NCBI GenBank assembly: GCA_020850415.1
Contig: JADZER010000048.1
Location: forward strand, 1 to 64,000
Length of the DNA stretch: 64,000 nt
DNA from: Phycisphaerales bacterium
GTDB taxonomy: Bacteria > Planctomycetota > Phycisphaerae > Phycisphaerales > UBA1924
Direction of reading: 5' to 3'
The notes beneath the pieces were generated by a model. That model searched no databases. It saw only the letters and a list, made by a program, of their open reading frames with translations, and had not been told where the DNA came from. Within the stretch, counting starts at the first letter, position 1, and each line of letters opens with the position of its first letter. The translations under genes and the position numbers were made by a program. Below, piece by piece: positions 23,485 to 32,523 of this stretch.

Positions 23485-24030
23485 ATGGCGAAGCAACCAC
23501 CAAAGTCTACGAAGAAGCCCGCTCCCAAGAAGCAGGCTCCCAAACCGCGGGCCACCACGAAGAAGCCGACGACGAAGAAAGCTCCCGCAAAGCCGGCTCA
23601 AGCGAAGAAGGCCGGCGCCAAGCCCAAGCTCCTCTCCGGCGGCAACCCGCAGATCGCCAAGGCCGACGGCGATGCCCCCGTCCAAGCCTTCATCGACGCC
23701 ATGCCCGGTTGGAAGCGCGATGTGGGAAGACAGCTCGACGCGATCATCGGGCGCACTCTGCCCGGGGTCCGCAGGGCCGTGCGCTGGAACTCCCCCTTCT
23801 ACGGCACGGAGGCCAACGGCTGGTTCCTCAGCTATCACTGCATCACGCGCTACATCAAGGTCGCCTTCTTCCGCGGCACAGAGCTCGACCCCATGCCCCC
23901 CGTGGCCTCCAAGAACGAGGGGACCCGGTACTTTCACATTCACGAGGGCGAGGCTATCGATGAGAAGCTCTTCGCGTCCTGGGTCCGTCAGGGCGCGAAG
24001 CTCCCTGGATGGGATGGGTTCAAGTGCTGA
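23485..24030 (+). CDS. DUF1801 protein with Lys/Pro/Ala-rich N-terminal tail
   Basis: Protein of 181 residues in two parts. Residues 1-48 are a basic low-complexity tail of repeated TKKP/APKK units, like histone H1 or bacterial nucleoid tails. Residues 55-181 are a DUF1801 (YdhG-like) domain: AFIDAMPGWKRDVGRQLDAI, VRRAVRWNSPFYG, and IKVAFFRGTELDPMPP. The domain's role is unknown; the tail suggests nucleic-acid association. A TAGACT hexamer ends 7 nt before the ATG and no ribosome-binding site is seen, so the mRNA may be leaderless. Confidence 0.8.
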   Translation: MAKQPPKSTKKPAPKKQAPKPRATTKKPTTKKAPAKPAQAKKAGAKPKLLSGGNPQIAKADGDAPVQAFIDAMPGWKRDVGRQLDAIIGRTLPGVRRAVRWNSPFYGTEANGWFLSYHCITRYIKVAFFRGTELDPMPPVASKNEGTRYFHIHEGEAIDEKLFASWVRQGAKLPGWDGFKC

Positions 24031-24073
24031 GAGCGCGGGCCTGGGCCGTGCGTGGTGTCCTCGGAGGTGTCGC

Positions 24074-24913
24074 TCAGTCCCGCTTGGTGTTCACCCACGC
24101 CGCGGCCATGTAGGCCCAGTCGGGGCTCCCCGGGCAGAAGGTGTCGAACTGCTGGTTCTCGGTCATTTCGATGGTCTGTCGCGACTCCCAGTGGCGCACC
24201 TCGGCGTGGCCGTCGGCGAATCCCAGGGTGCTCGCGTCCTGATGCCAGACGGTGAGGGGGTCGACCCACCGCTCCTCGGTCAGCCGCATGACCCACGAGT
24301 TCATGTTGACGCCGCGGGGGTCGGATTCTTCGAGGAAGACGATTTTGGTGGTTGGGAAGTAGATGTCGGTGACGCGTTCGGTGACGCGGTCGGACCCGCA
24401 CCAGGTCTCCCAGCCGGCGTCGCCGTTCATGCAGTTGGGCATCGAGTAGGTCCGCCAGGCGATGTTGCCCGCGATGCCCTTGCCCTTCGAGCGCGCGTCG
24501 GAGGGGCAGTGGTAGATGTCGACGGTCTCCAGATACGGGTAGAGCTTCCCGTTTCGGATGCCGCGGAAGTGTCCCTCGAGATCCGTCGCGTTCCGCAGTG
24601 CCACATCTCCCATGCGAACGCCGTTGTCTCTTGTCGGCCAGTCGACCCAGCTGTGGTCCATGCCGCGGCTGGGGTTGGGGTCGCGGTTAGTCCACGAGCC
24701 GACCACGCCGTCGTCGTTGTCGCTCGAGTAGGTCACGAACGACTGGGCCAGGCTCCGCTGGCCGGAGAGGCAGACGGCGGTCTTCCCCGCCTCCCGCGCG
24801 GCGCGCAGGGCCGGGAGCAGGATCCCGATGAGCAGCGCGATGATGGCGATGACCACCAGCAGCTCGATCAGCGTGAACGCGCGGCGACCCCGATGGCACG
24901 AGTGCATCTTCAT
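24074..24913 (-). CDS. type II secretion-type pseudopilin (DUF1559-like)
   Basis: Protein of 279 residues with a prepilin N-terminus: short basic leader ([12 protein letters not shown]), cleavage before [16 protein letters not shown] and the conserved glutamate at +5. The soluble part has two cysteines (YHCPSD and PNCMNG) and the [13 protein letters not shown] segment near its end, the H-X-DG type terminus typical of the very large planctomycete DUF1559 pseudopilin family. It would be processed by a prepilin peptidase and assembled in the periplasm or at the surface. GTG 24919 is an alternative start two codons upstream. Confidence 0.85.
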   Translation of the reverse strand: MKMHSCHRGRRAFTLIELLVVIAIIALLIGILLPALRAAREAGKTAVCLSGQRSLAQSFVTYSSDNDDGVVGSWTNRDPNPSRGMDHSWVDWPTRDNGVRMGDVALRNATDLEGHFRGIRNGKLYPYLETVDIYHCPSDARSKGKGIAGNIAWRTYSMPNCMNGDAGWETWCGSDRVTERVTDIYFPTTKIVFLEESDPRGVNMNSWVMRLTEERWVDPLTVWHQDASTLGFADGHAEVRHWESRQTIEMTENQQFDTFCPGSPDWAYMAAAWVNTKRD

Positions 24914-25091
24914 CGCCACAAGCTACCCGGACGGCCCGGCCCACACAAGCCCAACCACGCCCGGGAACCCCGCGATCGCCCCCCGGCCGGGGCACCCTGG
25001 GCCCTCGACTGCTTCGCCCGGTCTCCGCGTCCGGCCCGCGCCGACGCGTGGCGTCGATCTGGGCTTCCCCGGTCCGCCGGGCACCGCCCGC

Positions 25092-27521
25092 TCAGCCCCG
25101 GTCGGCTCGCTCGCCGGCCAGCGACGCGCTCACGCGCCCGTACAGCACCGCCACACCCAGCATCAGCCCGCCGAGCCCGACGAAGCTCGCCACCCGCCAG
25201 AGCTGCGGCACGCCGGCGAGATCGAGCAGCACGGCCTTGAACGCCGCGACCGACATCAGGGCCAGGCCGACATATCGCACCGCGCCGACGCGCCTCCAGA
25301 ACCCGGCGCCGACCAGCGAGACCCCCCACAGCCCCCACCAGATGGAGACGGCGGCCCGGCGGGCGGTCAGGTCGTCGGCGAGCATCGCCGCACCCCGCGC
25401 CACCTCGAACGAGCTGACCACGAGGGCGAGCCCCAGCGCGATCGCGGCCAGCCCCGGCCAGAGCGCGCCGCCCGCGATCGGCCAGAGGGCGCTGTCCGCG
25501 ACCGGCCGGTCCCAACGGCGCGAGCACCACGCCTGTCCGATCAGGGTCGCGACGCAGAGTGCGCCCAGCCACGCGCCTGGGTGCGTGCCGATCGGGGCCG
25601 CGGAGCCCAGCCAGCGCTCGACATCGACGCCCGCCATCCAGGGGACGATCGCGCCGACCGACGCCAGCAGGCTCATCTCCGCGAAGCGCAGCCGGCCCTC
25701 GACCCGCGAGGCGCCGCGCAGGAGCATCGACAGCAGCAGCCAGGCGACGCAGACCGCGACCGCCGACGACTCCGGGTGGGCCGGGGCGAACATCATCGCG
25801 CCGACGCCCACCGCCGCGCACGCCACCGCGAACCGGGGGCGCGCCTCCTGCGTCACGACGCCGTCCTCGTCGCGGCCTCTATGCAGCATCAGCCAGGCCG
25901 CCAGCAGCCAGGACGCGGCGGCGCCGATCATCAGCACCGTCCAGGGGGCCAGGACCAGCGCCGATCCGGCGGTCCAGGGCGTGCCCGCGCTGCCCACGAA
26001 GAGGTCGAAGGTGGAGATCCGCACCGTGGCGATCGAGAGCAGCACCAGGCCGTAGACCTCGAGGGATCGCGCGGCGGTCCATCGCCCCGCGACCACCGCC
26101 GCGACGCCCATCGCCAGCCACGCCGTCGCTTCCACCCAGCCGGAGCAGGCGAGCGCGACCGTCGCGATCAGCAGGCCGCCGGACTGCGCCGCGTGGGCCG
26201 CGGCGAGCGTCTCGAGGTCGGTCCGCGGCTGGTCGCGGAGCACGCGCAGGTGCCCGCCGAATGTGGTGGCCAGAGCGCTGGTGACCGCGAGCGCCGCCGC
26301 CGGAGCGAGCCAGGGGTCGAGCCCCAGGCGCGACTGGAGGACGACCGCGGCGATGAACACCACCCCGGCGGTCGTGGCGATCGCGAGGAGCACCGGCTCG
26401 ACCCGGCGCCTGAGCACAAGCCGACCTGGCGCGGGGCGATCGAGATGCACGCCCGGGCGGAGCTCTCCACGGGCCGCGGTGACCAGCAGCTCTGCCTGGT
26501 GCAGCACCCAGGCGCACGCCCAGAACCCCAGGACGAGCCGGGGGTGCTCGGCGGCGACGCTGGCGCTCCAGAGCAGGCCGAGCAGGCCCGACCCGAACCA
26601 CGCCGCGTCCCGCATCACCCCGAACGGGCGGGGGCGCGATGCCGCCAATGCCAGCGAGACCGCCGAAAGCAGGAGCACATAGACCGGCAGCACGAGGGGC
26701 CCGGCGCTCTCGCCGGAGAGCAGGATGGGGACGAGGTAGGCGCCGACGAGGGAGAGCAGGGAGGTGGAGAGGAAGCCGTGTCGGAGCGCGACGCCGAAGC
26801 CGACGCCCGCGGCGCAGGCCATCATCGAGAACGCGAGGGTCGCGGGGATGAGGTGAAACACCGCGAACGCCGCGTACGCCGCGATGTAGAGCCCCGCGAC
26901 GCCCACCGCGTTGCAGCCGGCGATGGTCACCGGCCAGACGCGGGTGCGGAGCAGCTCGCCGACGCCCAGGAAGCCCGCCCCCAGCGCGGCAATCCCGATG
27001 CAGCGCAGCCCCGGCGAGAGCACGCGGAACCAGCCGTTGTCCACCGCGACCTTCACCGCCAGCCCGAGCCCAATGATGATGATGAGCGCCCCCACGATCG
27101 CGAACACCTGCCCGCCGATCCGCCGCTCCAGGCTCGGGCCCGGGGCGGGCGGCGCTGCCGGACGGGGTGCGGCCTTGGGACTGGCAACCTGTGTGGCCCG
27201 GAACACCCATGGGGGTGCGGTGGGCTTGGCCGCGTCACCGCTGTGCGGGAGCGGCGCGGGCTCCGGCTCTAACCGGGGCGGCGCCACCGACGCCCCGTCG
27301 CCGGCCGGGTCCGTCGCCAGCGGCCCGGGCTCTGCTACGGGCAGGGGCTCACCCGGCGCCTGTGTCGAGGCGGAGGCCTCGACCCCCGGGGCCGGGCGCG
27401 GCTCCCGCGCGGGTGTCGGTCCCACGAGCGCTGCGAGCGCCGCCACATCCCCCCGGAGCAGGGCGACCTCTCGTTCGAGCCGACCCACCCGGTGTTCGAG
27501 TCCCGCGTCGCTGCGTGCCAT
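25092..27521 (-). CDS. DUF2339 polytopic membrane protein
   Basis: Integral membrane protein of 809 residues with more than 20 predicted helices. The N-terminus has a short coiled coil (LEHRVGRLEREVALLRGDVA), then a long Pro/Ala/Glu linker to about residue 130. The membrane part opens with the DUF2339 signature SLERRIGGQVFAIVGALIII and GWFRVLSPGLR. No enzymatic motif is known for the family; a transport or cell-envelope role is only guessed. A good promoter (27566-27594) lies just upstream with a leader of about 38 nt. Confidence 0.88.
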   Translation of the reverse strand: MARSDAGLEHRVGRLEREVALLRGDVAALAALVGPTPAREPRPAPGVEASASTQAPGEPLPVAEPGPLATDPAGDGASVAPPRLEPEPAPLPHSGDAAKPTAPPWVFRATQVASPKAAPRPAAPPAPGPSLERRIGGQVFAIVGALIIIIGLGLAVKVAVDNGWFRVLSPGLRCIGIAALGAGFLGVGELLRTRVWPVTIAGCNAVGVAGLYIAAYAAFAVFHLIPATLAFSMMACAAGVGFGVALRHGFLSTSLLSLVGAYLVPILLSGESAGPLVLPVYVLLLSAVSLALAASRPRPFGVMRDAAWFGSGLLGLLWSASVAAEHPRLVLGFWACAWVLHQAELLVTAARGELRPGVHLDRPAPGRLVLRRRVEPVLLAIATTAGVVFIAAVVLQSRLGLDPWLAPAAALAVTSALATTFGGHLRVLRDQPRTDLETLAAAHAAQSGGLLIATVALACSGWVEATAWLAMGVAAVVAGRWTAARSLEVYGLVLLSIATVRISTFDLFVGSAGTPWTAGSALVLAPWTVLMIGAAASWLLAAWLMLHRGRDEDGVVTQEARPRFAVACAAVGVGAMMFAPAHPESSAVAVCVAWLLLSMLLRGASRVEGRLRFAEMSLLASVGAIVPWMAGVDVERWLGSAAPIGTHPGAWLGALCVATLIGQAWCSRRWDRPVADSALWPIAGGALWPGLAAIALGLALVVSSFEVARGAAMLADDLTARRAAVSIWWGLWGVSLVGAGFWRRVGAVRYVGLALMSVAAFKAVLLDLAGVPQLWRVASFVGLGGLMLGVAVLYGRVSASLAGERADRG

Positions 27522-27565
27522 GGCTTCGCCCTCGGAGGGTCACCCGGCTGGGATGCCCGTAAGTT

Positions 27566-27594
27566 AGTATACACTAGCTCTTTGTCGGCTGCAA
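27566..27594 (-). promoter_or_regulatory. promoter and overlapping inverted repeat of the DUF2339 gene
   Basis: Minus-strand TTGCAG (27594-27589), 17-bp spacer, TATACT (27571-27566), in a locally AT-rich patch. An imperfect dyad TAGT-GTAT-ACTA (27576-27565) covers the -10, the position expected for a PadR/MarR-type repressor site. The regulator is not identified. Confidence 0.65.
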
Positions 27595-27652
27595 GCTCTC
27601 TCCGTTTCATCGGGAGCGCGTGGATGTGTTATCGGACGAAGAGCGGCCGGTT

Positions 27653-28888
27653 CTACGGTTCCCCCAGCGCCGACCCCAAGGCCAGCACGCCGTAGGCGGT
27701 CACGAGCACGGGGTCGCTTTCCATCCACCGTTCGTGCTTTATGGCGAACGAGCCGTCGGGCTGCTGCAGTGCCGCCAGGGTTTGGACCAGGTCTTCGGCC
27801 CAGCGGCGGGTCTCGGTTTCCGGGTCGGCGCCCTCGCTCTCGGCGAGCACGACCCCGATCGTCGGCTCGCCCCAGGCGTCGAGGGCCTTGGCGAAGGTGA
27901 CCAAGTAGTAGTAGTACCCCTCGTCCCCCATCCCCGGGTTTTCCGCCAGCGTGTAGTTGCGGGCGATCCACCCGTGTGCCGCCACCACGCGCGGGTCCTC
28001 GCGGCTCAGTTCCGCGTAGACATAGCTCTTGAACCCGGCGTAGGTCATCGACCCGTAGCAGCGGAGGCGGCTGACGACCGTGCCGTCGTCGAGCGACTCC
28101 TCGTAGACCCCCGCCTGGGACTGCCCCTCGCTGATCTGGTCGGCTTCGGGCCCGGTCGCGTAGACGAACCCGCCCTCGGTCGCGCCGCGGGCGTAGGGCA
28201 TGTCGTTGAACCGCTCGTCCATCTGGACGCGCTGGAGGAACACCAGGGCACGCTGGAACGGCGGGCTCTCGGCCTCGTACCCCGAGTCATGGAGGGCCTG
28301 GAGCATGAACGACAGGTTGGAGAGGTCCGGCCGGCCGTGGCTGCCGTAGCCCACGCCGCCGTAGAACGGGTGCGATGCGTCGACCTTGCCGACGCCGAGC
28401 TGCTCTGAGACTTCGACGCTGGCGGAGTCCTCGGACCACTGGAGCCCGATGAGGAACTGCTGGGCCGGCGGGATGGCGGCCTGAGCGTCCTTGGTCCCGG
28501 CGTGGGCCAGGGCCGAGAGCGCGATGGAGGTGTTGTAGCTGGGGAGCACGCGGTCGTAGATCCCGCCGTCGGGCTGGCGGTGGGAGAGCAGGAACTCGAC
28601 GCCCCGCGAAACGGCGGGGTCGGCGGGGTCGATCGCCGGGTGGTGGAGCATGCCGTCAATCACGAGGCCGGTGATCGCGGGGAAGGTCACGCCGTCGGGG
28701 TTGACGGCCCAGCCGCCGGTGGTCTGGTCCTGCTGCTCGCGGAGGTAGGTGATGGCGCGGTTCATGACCTCGTGAGCTCGGGCGCGGGCCTGCGGCGTGA
28801 GGCGGTCGTTGTCCTGGGCGCCGGCGGGGGCTGCACCGAGGGCGGCGGCGAGGACGAGGGCGGTGGCGGCGAGTTGCATGGTGCGCAT
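27653..28888 (-). CDS. exported prenyltransferase/squalene-cyclase-type repeat protein
   Basis: Secreted alpha-alpha toroid protein (411 residues). A signal peptide (LAATALVLAAALGAAPAGAQ) is followed by repeats of the terpene-cyclase/prenyltransferase type, each with a Gly-rich turn and helix. Examples are TTGGWAVNPDG, PDGGIYDRVLPSYN, GGVGYGSHGRPDLSN, GSMTYAGFKSY and PDGSFAIKHERW. The DxDD motif of squalene-hopene cyclases is absent, so cyclase activity is unlikely. Planctomycetes export many such toroids of unknown role. The ATG at 28888 is 5 nt after a TAAACT hexamer. It is divergent from aclB. Confidence 0.82.
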   Translation of the reverse strand: MRTMQLAATALVLAAALGAAPAGAQDNDRLTPQARARAHEVMNRAITYLREQQDQTTGGWAVNPDGVTFPAITGLVIDGMLHHPAIDPADPAVSRGVEFLLSHRQPDGGIYDRVLPSYNTSIALSALAHAGTKDAQAAIPPAQQFLIGLQWSEDSASVEVSEQLGVGKVDASHPFYGGVGYGSHGRPDLSNLSFMLQALHDSGYEAESPPFQRALVFLQRVQMDERFNDMPYARGATEGGFVYATGPEADQISEGQSQAGVYEESLDDGTVVSRLRCYGSMTYAGFKSYVYAELSREDPRVVAAHGWIARNYTLAENPGMGDEGYYYYLVTFAKALDAWGEPTIGVVLAESEGADPETETRRWAEDLVQTLAALQQPDGSFAIKHERWMESDPVLVTAYGVLALGSALGEP

Positions 28889-29011
28889 GCCCGAGTTTAT
28901 CGGATGTTGGCGGGCAGGCGTCGGTCTTGTCTGTCCGCCTTGAAGGTCCCGGCCAGCCTCCCAACAATCCATACCCAGGTCCGATTTGCGACCCGGGAGA
29001 GAGGTCCCCCC

Positions 29012-30520
29012 ATGGCACGACTGCATGAACACCAGGCCAAGGCGATCCTCGCCGGGGCTGGGATCGCGATCCCCCGCGGGCGCGTGGCGCGGTCGCCGGA
29101 CGAGGCAGCCCGCGCGGCCGACGAGCTGGGCGGGAAGGTGGTCGTGAAGATCCAGGCGTTCACGACGGGGCGGAAGGCGATGGGGGGCGTGGCGTTCGCG
29201 TCGAACGCGGACGAGGCCTCGGCGCAGGCGCACCGGATGCTGGGGATGCGGGTCGGGCAGTTCCCGGTGACGGAGGTGCTGGTCGAGGAGCAGATGCCGC
29301 CGGACCGGGAGTTCTTCGTGAGCTTCACGGTGGACGACAAGGCGCGGGCGCCGTTGCTCTTGCTGGCGGCGTCGGGCGGGTCGGGGATCGAGGAGCGGGC
29401 CCGGAGCATCTCACGGATCGCGTGCTCGGTGCACGAGGGGCCGGACCGGGCGGCGCTGGAGCGCTTCACCGACGAGAACGGCGTCAGCGGCACGCTCAAG
29501 GCCGAGTTCGTCGGCACGATGGGGCGGCTGTTCGACGCCGCGAAGAAAGCCGACGCGCGGTCGCTGGAGGTCAACCCGCTGGGCGTGGTGAAGGGCAGGC
29601 TGGTGGCGCTCGACGGCCGGGCGACCATCGACGACTACGCGGTGTTCCGCCACCCCGAGTTCGGGATCGAGATCGCTCGGGAGCTGGACCACCCGCCCAC
29701 CGAGCTGGAGCGGATCGCCTACCGCGTCGAGCAGGATGACCACCGCGGGACCTTCTTCTTCGCGCAGATGGCCGACAAGCCGGCGCCGGGGTCTCGGGGG
29801 CTGGTGGGCTTCCACGGCGCGGGCGGCGGCGGGTCGATGATGGCGATGGACGCCCTCGTGCACGAGGGGTACACCAACGCGAATTTCACCGACACCTCGG
29901 GCAACCCGTCGGCGGCGAAAGTGTACCGGGCGGCGCGGATCATCCTCGAGCAGCCGGGGCTGTGCGGGTACTTCGGGTCGGGCTCGGGCGTCGCCAGCCA
30001 GGAGCAGTTCTGGTCGGCGTACGGCCTGTCCAAGGCGTTCTGGGAGCTGGATCTGGACATCCCGGCGGTCATCCGGCTGGGTGGGAACACCGAGGACCGG
30101 GCGGTGGCGATCCTGCAGGCGGCGGGGGCGGGGCTCAAGGCGAGGGTCGAGGGGTACCGCAAGTCGGACACGCCGGCGTTCATCGCGGCGCGGTTCGCCG
30201 AGCTGGTGTTGCAGTCCAAGGCCGGGCCGTGGAAGGCGCGCAAGCCGCGTCGGCCGGCGTTCGTCGGGGGCGCGGGCGCGGTGCGGTTCCCGATCGTGGG
30301 CGGGACGCTCTGGCTCGACAAGGCGTCGTGGCGCGAGCACGCGCCGGCGATCGTGGCCCAGTCGTCGGGGCTGCTGCGGGACGACCGCGGCACGCCGGCG
30401 CTGGCGGTGACGCCGGAGGAGCTGGTGAAGAAGGACAGCGAGCTGATCGCGTGCGAGGTGGAGTGTCGGAACATGGGCATCGAGGGTGTGTTTGTCGAGC
30501 TGGAGATCCCCGGGCTCTGA
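29012..30520 (+). CDS. aclB: ATP-citrate lyase-like ATP-grasp subunit
   Basis: ATP-grasp protein (502 residues) matching the SucC-like half of ATP-citrate lyase. The succinyl-CoA-synthetase-beta-like start is MARLHEHQAKAILAGAGI, followed by GKVVVKIQAFTTGRKAMGGV, the metal/phosphate segment ARSLEVNPLGVVKGR and the Rossmann-like citrate-binding part (about residues 270-430: GFHGAGGGGSMMAMDAL, GYFGSGSGV). The ATG follows GAGAGG. It would phosphorylate and bind citrate together with the product of the next gene, giving oxaloacetate and acetyl-CoA. The spacer to that gene (143 bp) contains an inverted-repeat element. Assignment to citrate rather than another acyl substrate is from architecture. 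Confidence 0.8.
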   Translation: MARLHEHQAKAILAGAGIAIPRGRVARSPDEAARAADELGGKVVVKIQAFTTGRKAMGGVAFASNADEASAQAHRMLGMRVGQFPVTEVLVEEQMPPDREFFVSFTVDDKARAPLLLLAASGGSGIEERARSISRIACSVHEGPDRAALERFTDENGVSGTLKAEFVGTMGRLFDAAKKADARSLEVNPLGVVKGRLVALDGRATIDDYAVFRHPEFGIEIARELDHPPTELERIAYRVEQDDHRGTFFFAQMADKPAPGSRGLVGFHGAGGGGSMMAMDALVHEGYTNANFTDTSGNPSAAKVYRAARIILEQPGLCGYFGSGSGVASQEQFWSAYGLSKAFWELDLDIPAVIRLGGNTEDRAVAILQAAGAGLKARVEGYRKSDTPAFIAARFAELVLQSKAGPWKARKPRRPAFVGGAGAVRFPIVGGTLWLDKASWREHAPAIVAQSSGLLRDDRGTPALAVTPEELVKKDSELIACEVECRNMGIEGVFVELEIPGL

Positions 30521-30540
30521 AGCAAAGGAAGAAAGGCGCT

Positions 30541-30656
30541 CACCACAGAGACACAGAGATCACAGAGGGAGGCGTCTGCTGGTGCGAAGCCCGACCCCTC
30601 GATCTCACGACTCTCTGACCTTGTCTTGTCTCTGTGGGCTCTGTGCCTCTGTGGTG
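30541..30656. repeat. long inverted-repeat element, copy 1
   Basis: Two 27-bp arms (30541-30567 and 30630-30656), complementary at 24 of 27 positions, enclose 62 bp. Each arm is built from three CACAGAG units (CACCACAGAG, CACAGAG, CACAGAG). It fills the spacer between the two lyase genes. The transcript could fold into a long hairpin. No coding potential. Confidence 0.9.
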
Positions 30657-30663
30657 AATACTC

Positions 30664-32385
30664 ATGGCAATCCTCATCGACGAAACCAAGAAGGTCATTG
30701 TCCAGGGCATCACCGGACGCGAGGGGCGGGCGCGGGCGAGCCTGATGCGCGACTACGGCACCAATGTCGTCGGCGGCGTCACGCCGGGCAAGGGCGGGCA
30801 GGAGGTGCTCGGGCTGCCGGTGTTCGACACGGTCGGCCAGGCGGTGGCGGCGCTGGGCCCGATCGATATCTCGGTGCTGTTCGTGCCCGCGAGCCTGGTG
30901 CATGACGCGGCGATCGAGGCGATCGAGGCGGGTGTGAAGCTCGTCGTGCTCGTCGCCGACCGCGTGCCGGTGTGGGACGCGATGGCGATCGCGGACTGCG
31001 CGAAGAAGCACGGGGCGAGCTTCGTCGGGCCCAACACGCTGGGCGTGATCAGCCCGGGGCGGGCGGTGGTGGGCATGATCGGCGGCAGGGCCGAGTCGGC
31101 GCGGGCGTGGTTCAAGGCCGGCAACCCGGCGGGCGTGGGGATCATCTCGCGCTCGGGCGGGATGTCGAGCTCGACGGGCTACTACCTGGGCCAGGCGGGC
31201 GTGCGGATCTCGACGATCTGCCATGTGGGCGGCGACGCGGTGCTGGGGCTGCGGATCCCCGATGTGGCGCTGATGTTCGAAGCCGACCCGCAGACCGAGG
31301 CGATCGTGATCTTCGGCGAGATCGGCTCGTCGCAGGAGGAGGACCTGGCCGACCTGGTGCGCGCGGGGAAGGTCACCAAGCCGATCATCGCGTACATCGG
31401 GGGCAAGGCGGCCAAGGAGGGCACGCGCTTCAGCCACGCCGGGGCGATCATCGAGGGCGGCAAGGGGACGCACGCCGGCAAGGTCGAGGCCCTGCGCGGG
31501 GTCGGGGCGATCGTCGTCGAGTCGTTCGGCGGGCTGCCGGAGGCGACGGTGGGCGTGCTGCGCAAGCTCGGCGGCAAGAGCCTGATGACCGAGGCCGAGA
31601 AGAACGCGGTGTGGACGACGGCGGTTACGAAGATCGAGCCCAACCGGGTCGCGGTGCGCGGGTACGACATCGCGGAGCTGATGGGGCATGTGTCGTTCGG
31701 GGCCGCGGTGTACCTGATCCTGACGGGCGGGCTGCCGACGGCGGCGATCGGGAAGCTGATGGACGGGATCCTGGTGTCGAGCATCGATCACGGGGCGACG
31801 CCGCCGTCGTGCCTGGCGGCGCGGACGGTGGCGAGCACGGGGGCGAGCCTGTCGCAGTCGGTGGCGTCGGGGATCGCGTCGATCAACCGGCACCACGGCG
31901 GGGCGATCGAGGACTGCGCGCGGGCGCTGGGCAAGCTGCTGGCGGACGCGGGGAAGGCGGGGCAGACGCTCGACGAGGCGGCGGGGGCGATGGTGGCGGA
32001 TATCAAGGCGTCGGGGGCGAGGATCAGCGGCTTCGGGCACCGGATCCACACGAAAGACCCCCGGACGGCGCGGCTGTTCGCGCTGGCGGACGAGGCCGGG
32101 CTGACCGAGGGGAGCGCGCGGCATGTGGCGGCGGCGCGGGCGGTCGAGCGGGCGTTCGCGGCGACGGGCAAGCCGCTGCCGGTCAATGTCGACGGGGCGA
32201 TCGGGGCGATCCTGGCGGACCTGGGCCTGGACCCGCGGGTGTTCAACGGGATCTTCATGATCGCGCGGACGCCGGGGCTGGTGGCGCATGTGACCGAGGA
32301 GCAGACCCGGGAGAAGCCGATGCGCCGGATCGACCCGGTGAATCACGCGTACGATGGGCCGCCGGTGAGGGCTCTCGGAACTTGA
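30664..32385 (+). CDS. aclA: ATP-citrate lyase-like SucD/citrate-synthase fusion subunit
   Basis: Protein of 573 residues combining a CoA-binding/ligase half like SucD (1-310) with a citrate-synthase-like domain (330-573), the layout of the large AclA subunit. The catalytic phosphohistidine is in FSHAGAIIEGGKGTHAGK. CoA-binding and loop motifs VQGITGREG, FVGPNTLGVI and IISRSGGMSS are intact. Citrate-synthase active-site elements are SSIDHGATPP, ISGFGHRIHTKDPR and RTPGLVAHVTEEQ. With the ATP-grasp protein upstream it would cleave citrate with ATP and CoA. This can serve reductive TCA or cytosolic acetyl-CoA supply; other rTCA genes are not in the window, so direction is unknown. Confidence 0.82.
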   Translation: MAILIDETKKVIVQGITGREGRARASLMRDYGTNVVGGVTPGKGGQEVLGLPVFDTVGQAVAALGPIDISVLFVPASLVHDAAIEAIEAGVKLVVLVADRVPVWDAMAIADCAKKHGASFVGPNTLGVISPGRAVVGMIGGRAESARAWFKAGNPAGVGIISRSGGMSSSTGYYLGQAGVRISTICHVGGDAVLGLRIPDVALMFEADPQTEAIVIFGEIGSSQEEDLADLVRAGKVTKPIIAYIGGKAAKEGTRFSHAGAIIEGGKGTHAGKVEALRGVGAIVVESFGGLPEATVGVLRKLGGKSLMTEAEKNAVWTTAVTKIEPNRVAVRGYDIAELMGHVSFGAAVYLILTGGLPTAAIGKLMDGILVSSIDHGATPPSCLAARTVASTGASLSQSVASGIASINRHHGGAIEDCARALGKLLADAGKAGQTLDEAAGAMVADIKASGARISGFGHRIHTKDPRTARLFALADEAGLTEGSARHVAAARAVERAFAATGKPLPVNVDGAIGAILADLGLDPRVFNGIFMIARTPGLVAHVTEEQTREKPMRRIDPVNHAYDGPPVRALGT

Positions 32386-32391
32386 GATTGA

Positions 32392-32504
32392 ACCACAGAG
32401 GACACAGAGTTCCACAGAGGGATTCAAGAGGCGAGGCCGTCCTCGTCGGATCATGTTGAGACGATACCCTGTGCTCCTCTGTGCCCCTCTGTGTCCTCTG
32501 TGGT
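32392..32504. repeat. long inverted-repeat element, copy 2
   Basis: Arms of 29 bp (32392-32420 and 32476-32504) match as inverted repeats at 26 of 29 positions, with the same ACCACAGAG and ACACAGAG building blocks as the copy at 30541-30656. It lies 6 bp after the aclA stop and 19 bp before the next gene. Confidence 0.9.
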
Positions 32505-32523
32505 GAGAAAGGGAACCCTACCC

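Noticed and set aside
27653..28888. Squalene-hopene cyclase
   Set aside because: Toroid repeats fit, but the DxDD catalytic motif is missing and there is an export signal; called a repeat protein only.
30541..32504. IS element ends or a transposon carrying aclA
   Set aside because: Each spacer holds a complete inverted repeat of its own, there is no transposase and no target-site duplication is evident.
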